NCBI GenBank assembly: GCA_008973525.1
Contig: WACJ01000039.1
Span: forward strand, 1,426,001-1,490,000
Direction of reading: 5' to 3'
Length of the DNA: 64,000 bases
From: Stenopsyche tienmushanensis
Taxonomy: Eukaryota; Arthropoda; Insecta; Trichoptera; Stenopsychidae
Both the position numbers and the translations under genes were made by a program. Of this stretch, positions 62,015 through 64,000 are shown in pieces. The notes under the pieces were generated by a model. It was not told the DNA's origin. It saw nothing but the letters and a program-made list of their open reading frames with translations, and did not search any database. How positions within the stretch are numbered: position 1 is the first letter of the stretch; the number at the start of each line of letters is the position of its first letter.

Positions 62015-62700
62015 GGTCACTAAGGATCCCGGACAGTTTTAGGTGCTCACAAATCCCGGGATTAGTAAACGTAGTCCCGAAAAATTCGGGATTGAAATTT
62101 TTATCTAACAGAAATTGTTCAACTCACCAGCACGATGAAAGCTACTAAATTGAGACATTCCTGCCGAAATCTGGACGTTTGGAAACAGTGGCGTAACTAC
62201 TAATTGGTGAGCTTAGGCGATGCCTAAGGGCAGTAACTGTCTAATCTATGTATACATATATAGAGTACATATATATATTTCAAACTATTATATTAACCTT
62301 TTCCTACCGGTGATGTATTTACTACACCTCGACTCTCATAATGGGAATATCGATATGAAATATAATAGATACAGGGTTCATAATTTTTATATTCCTCCGT
62401 AATATACTTACGAATCACATCGAAGTATTATAGTATATAAGTATTCATCTACAGCGACGGAAATAAATAATTTATCGGGGAATCGGGAATTTGGCGAATT
62501 TTAGTCCGTGTCTCAGCAGAAAGAAATTTTATCAGTCACATTGATGGACTTATATAACAAATGGATCAAATTTATCAATGTAATTTCTTAAACTATTGAA
62601 AATCCCGGTCCCGGGATCCCAGGACTGATCCCGGGATGGTCTAATGCAATCCCGAAATCCCGGTATCGAAATTTTGGCTCGGGATTCCCTAATCTTCGTG
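62015..62700. mobile_element. Nested hAT-like element with CCCGGGAT repeats
   Basis: The outer parts (62015-62100 and 62595-62695) are rich in ATCCCGGGAT-type motifs. They run from TAAGGATCCCGG to CGGGATTCCCTA, an imperfect inverted pair. Inside are CAGTGGCGTAACTAC (62188-62202), another hAT-like end, and repeat Y at 62245-62530. No clear outer target duplication was found. Confidence 0.5.
62245..62530 (-). repeat. Dispersed repeat Y, copy 2
   Basis: Inverted counterpart of 2636-2940, including TACCGGTGATGTATTTACTA and CTCGACTCTCATAATGGG, and CGTGTCTCAGCAG at its right end. It is nested in the CCCGGGAT-rich element. Confidence 0.7.
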
Positions 62701-62984
62701 GATTACATTAGCAAAACGAATAGGGAAAAAAGAATTTTCAACAAGAAAATCAATGGCTTTCACAAAAAAAACTCAATTCCAACCCCTAAGCCCGAATGAA
62801 CTATAAAAATGTTATTTTATGCATATTGTGGGATATGCCGGGAATGATTATGAATTAATGAAACCAGGAGAAATTATAATTGCACAAGTTTATTGCCGAC
62901 ATTTAGAAGTTTTGCATTAAAAATTAAAAGCGAAATGTTCTTATATTTTCAACATAAAGATCATTAAAATGTGAGGCTCTCATA

Positions 62985-63260
62985 AAGAAAAATTGACACG
63001 GGATAAAATACAGGAATTAATCTGGGAAGTGTTATCACTTCTTTCTTATTCACCGGATTTCCACCTTTTCAGATCCATGGGGCACGATCTGAGAGAAAAA
63101 CGTTTCAAAAATGCAACTGAAAAGGAAATGCAAGAAGTTTTATCAATCGATAATTTGTTTATAAGTCTGGAATCAAGTTTTGGCATAGTTGTTACGATCT
63201 TGAACACTTTTTATAAAGGTTCAAATTTAAGATTTTCTCAGCCTGAACAAATAAGGCGAT
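62985..63260 (+). pseudogene. mariner transposase C-terminal remnant
   Basis: The plus strand reads TRDKIQELIWEVLSLLSYSP, then DFHLFRSMGHDLREKRFKNA. This matches the mariner catalytic C-terminal region (ELGWEVLxHPPYSPDLAPxDYHLFRS); the segment between YSPD and HLFRS is shortened. The residue context of the third catalytic Asp is damaged and the N-terminal half is not visible. Confidence 0.78.
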
Positions 63261-64000
63261 TAATAAAGCCGTCTAAAGTAGTCATGGTAGTTTATGAGTG
63301 ACTAGATTTGTTGTTCAAATACTTCCCCATTTGACGTATTTCGTAGGCCAATTCAGATTGGAGGTTCATCTTTTGAGCATAAATACGCTTTCCAACACTG
63401 ATTAAGCTATGGTGGTTAAATTGGCAGCACATGGTTTAGCCAACGACAGAGAACCAGACCCAAAAATCGTGCAATAAGCGATTTTAATTTAGCACTAGAG
63501 TTCAAAGCAAGATTAGAAGCAACCGATAACTCAAAGGAATGGCAGGTGTAAAACGTAAAGATAAAATTGGTAACAACGTTATAATATATTAATAGAAACT
63601 TAGCATACGCAACGAAGCGTCGATAAGCTCCGGTCGTGATTGCGTGGTAATATAAATGGAATTCTTCGGATATTCAGTATGAAAATACCGAAACAATTAA
63701 GGCGTGGCATCGCGGCGCATGCGCAAATCAATTTACAACAAAATCAAAACAAATAAACGAAATTTCTTCCCAGTATCCCGACGAAGTCCGTTTACATCGT
63801 ATCAATATTGATATTCAACACGAGATTAGTTTGACCTTTACTTCAAACTGCTCAAACGATCCAGATTAAATGGAGTGGTATTTTTTAAAAACCACATCCG
63901 TCGAATGCACGATATCGTACATCGACCGAATGCGACTTAAAAACCATTCGACACACGGCTTTGACAATTTTAGAAATCATACGAGTCCATCGTGTTGGGT

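Larger units (their letters stand above)
46570..64000. other. Probable Tet 5' intron or intergenic DNA
   Basis: No further exon could be supported on either strand over 17 kb. The first visible Tet exon begins at an acceptor (46556), so at least part is Tet intron. It holds pogo, SINE, hAT-like and mariner remnants (listed separately) and G+C-moderate tracts with little repeat similarity at about 47.4-50.5, 51.4-52.0, 56.6-58.1 and 61.2-61.6 kb. Homeodomain-type TAATTA cores occur, for example near 49984, 50166 and 56911. These tracts are candidates for regulatory DNA, by inference only. Confidence 0.45.

Overview
This is an AT-rich animal nuclear segment, almost certainly from an insect. It has spliced genes with GT-AG introns, decayed mariner, pogo, hAT and piggyBac-type transposons, tRNA-like SINEs and long non-coding stretches. 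The order cannot be fixed from the sequence alone. Five protein-coding loci can be supported by reading exons across splice sites.

Layout: (1) At 2.2-2.5 kb on the minus strand lie two N-terminal exons of an NADH/NADPH-type glutamate synthase (GOGAT), running off the left edge. (2) From 6.75 to 35.2 kb on the plus strand lie three tandem, apparently intact, seven-exon copies of PDSS2, the regulatory subunit of the long-chain polyprenyl diphosphate synthase that makes the ubiquinone side chain. They are called A, B and C here. All exon phases match and each gives a full frame of 418, 422 and 422 residues. (3) From 39.4 to 46.6 kb on the minus strand lies the 3' part of a Tet 5-methylcytosine dioxygenase gene. 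Seven exons encode about 2129 residues with the whole catalytic region, a 55-glutamine tract and a very long low-complexity insert. The N-terminal exons were not found. (4) From 46.6 to 64 kb no exon could be supported. This stretch is probably Tet 5' intron or intergenic DNA, with SINEs, a pogo remnant, mariner remnants and nested hAT-like DNA.

The PDSS2 array is the most informative part. The duplication units carry flanks as well as genes: shared promoter-proximal blocks, 3' UTR blocks, a 280-bp downstream block and diverged upstream repeat blocks. A relative of the upstream block also lies beyond Tet at 58-60.5 kb. Divergence along the copies is patchy. Intron 5 is almost identical in all three while other introns are strongly diverged, and B and C alternate between near-identity and divergence. 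This is the expected signature of gene conversion. A 15-bp palindrome is kept about 214 bp upstream of each start codon.

Mobile elements were called from ends and target duplications where possible: a 178-bp TTAA-flanked MITE, a 248-bp hAT MITE with a perfect 8-bp duplication, and a 1.8-kb hAT-like element with a paralogous empty site in the same window. No tRNA, rRNA or CRISPR was seen. I found no clear candidate for a wholly new biological system. The best leads are the PDSS2 triplication with its conversion mosaic and conserved palindrome, and an unidentified 1.3-kb insert in PDSS2-C intron 1.
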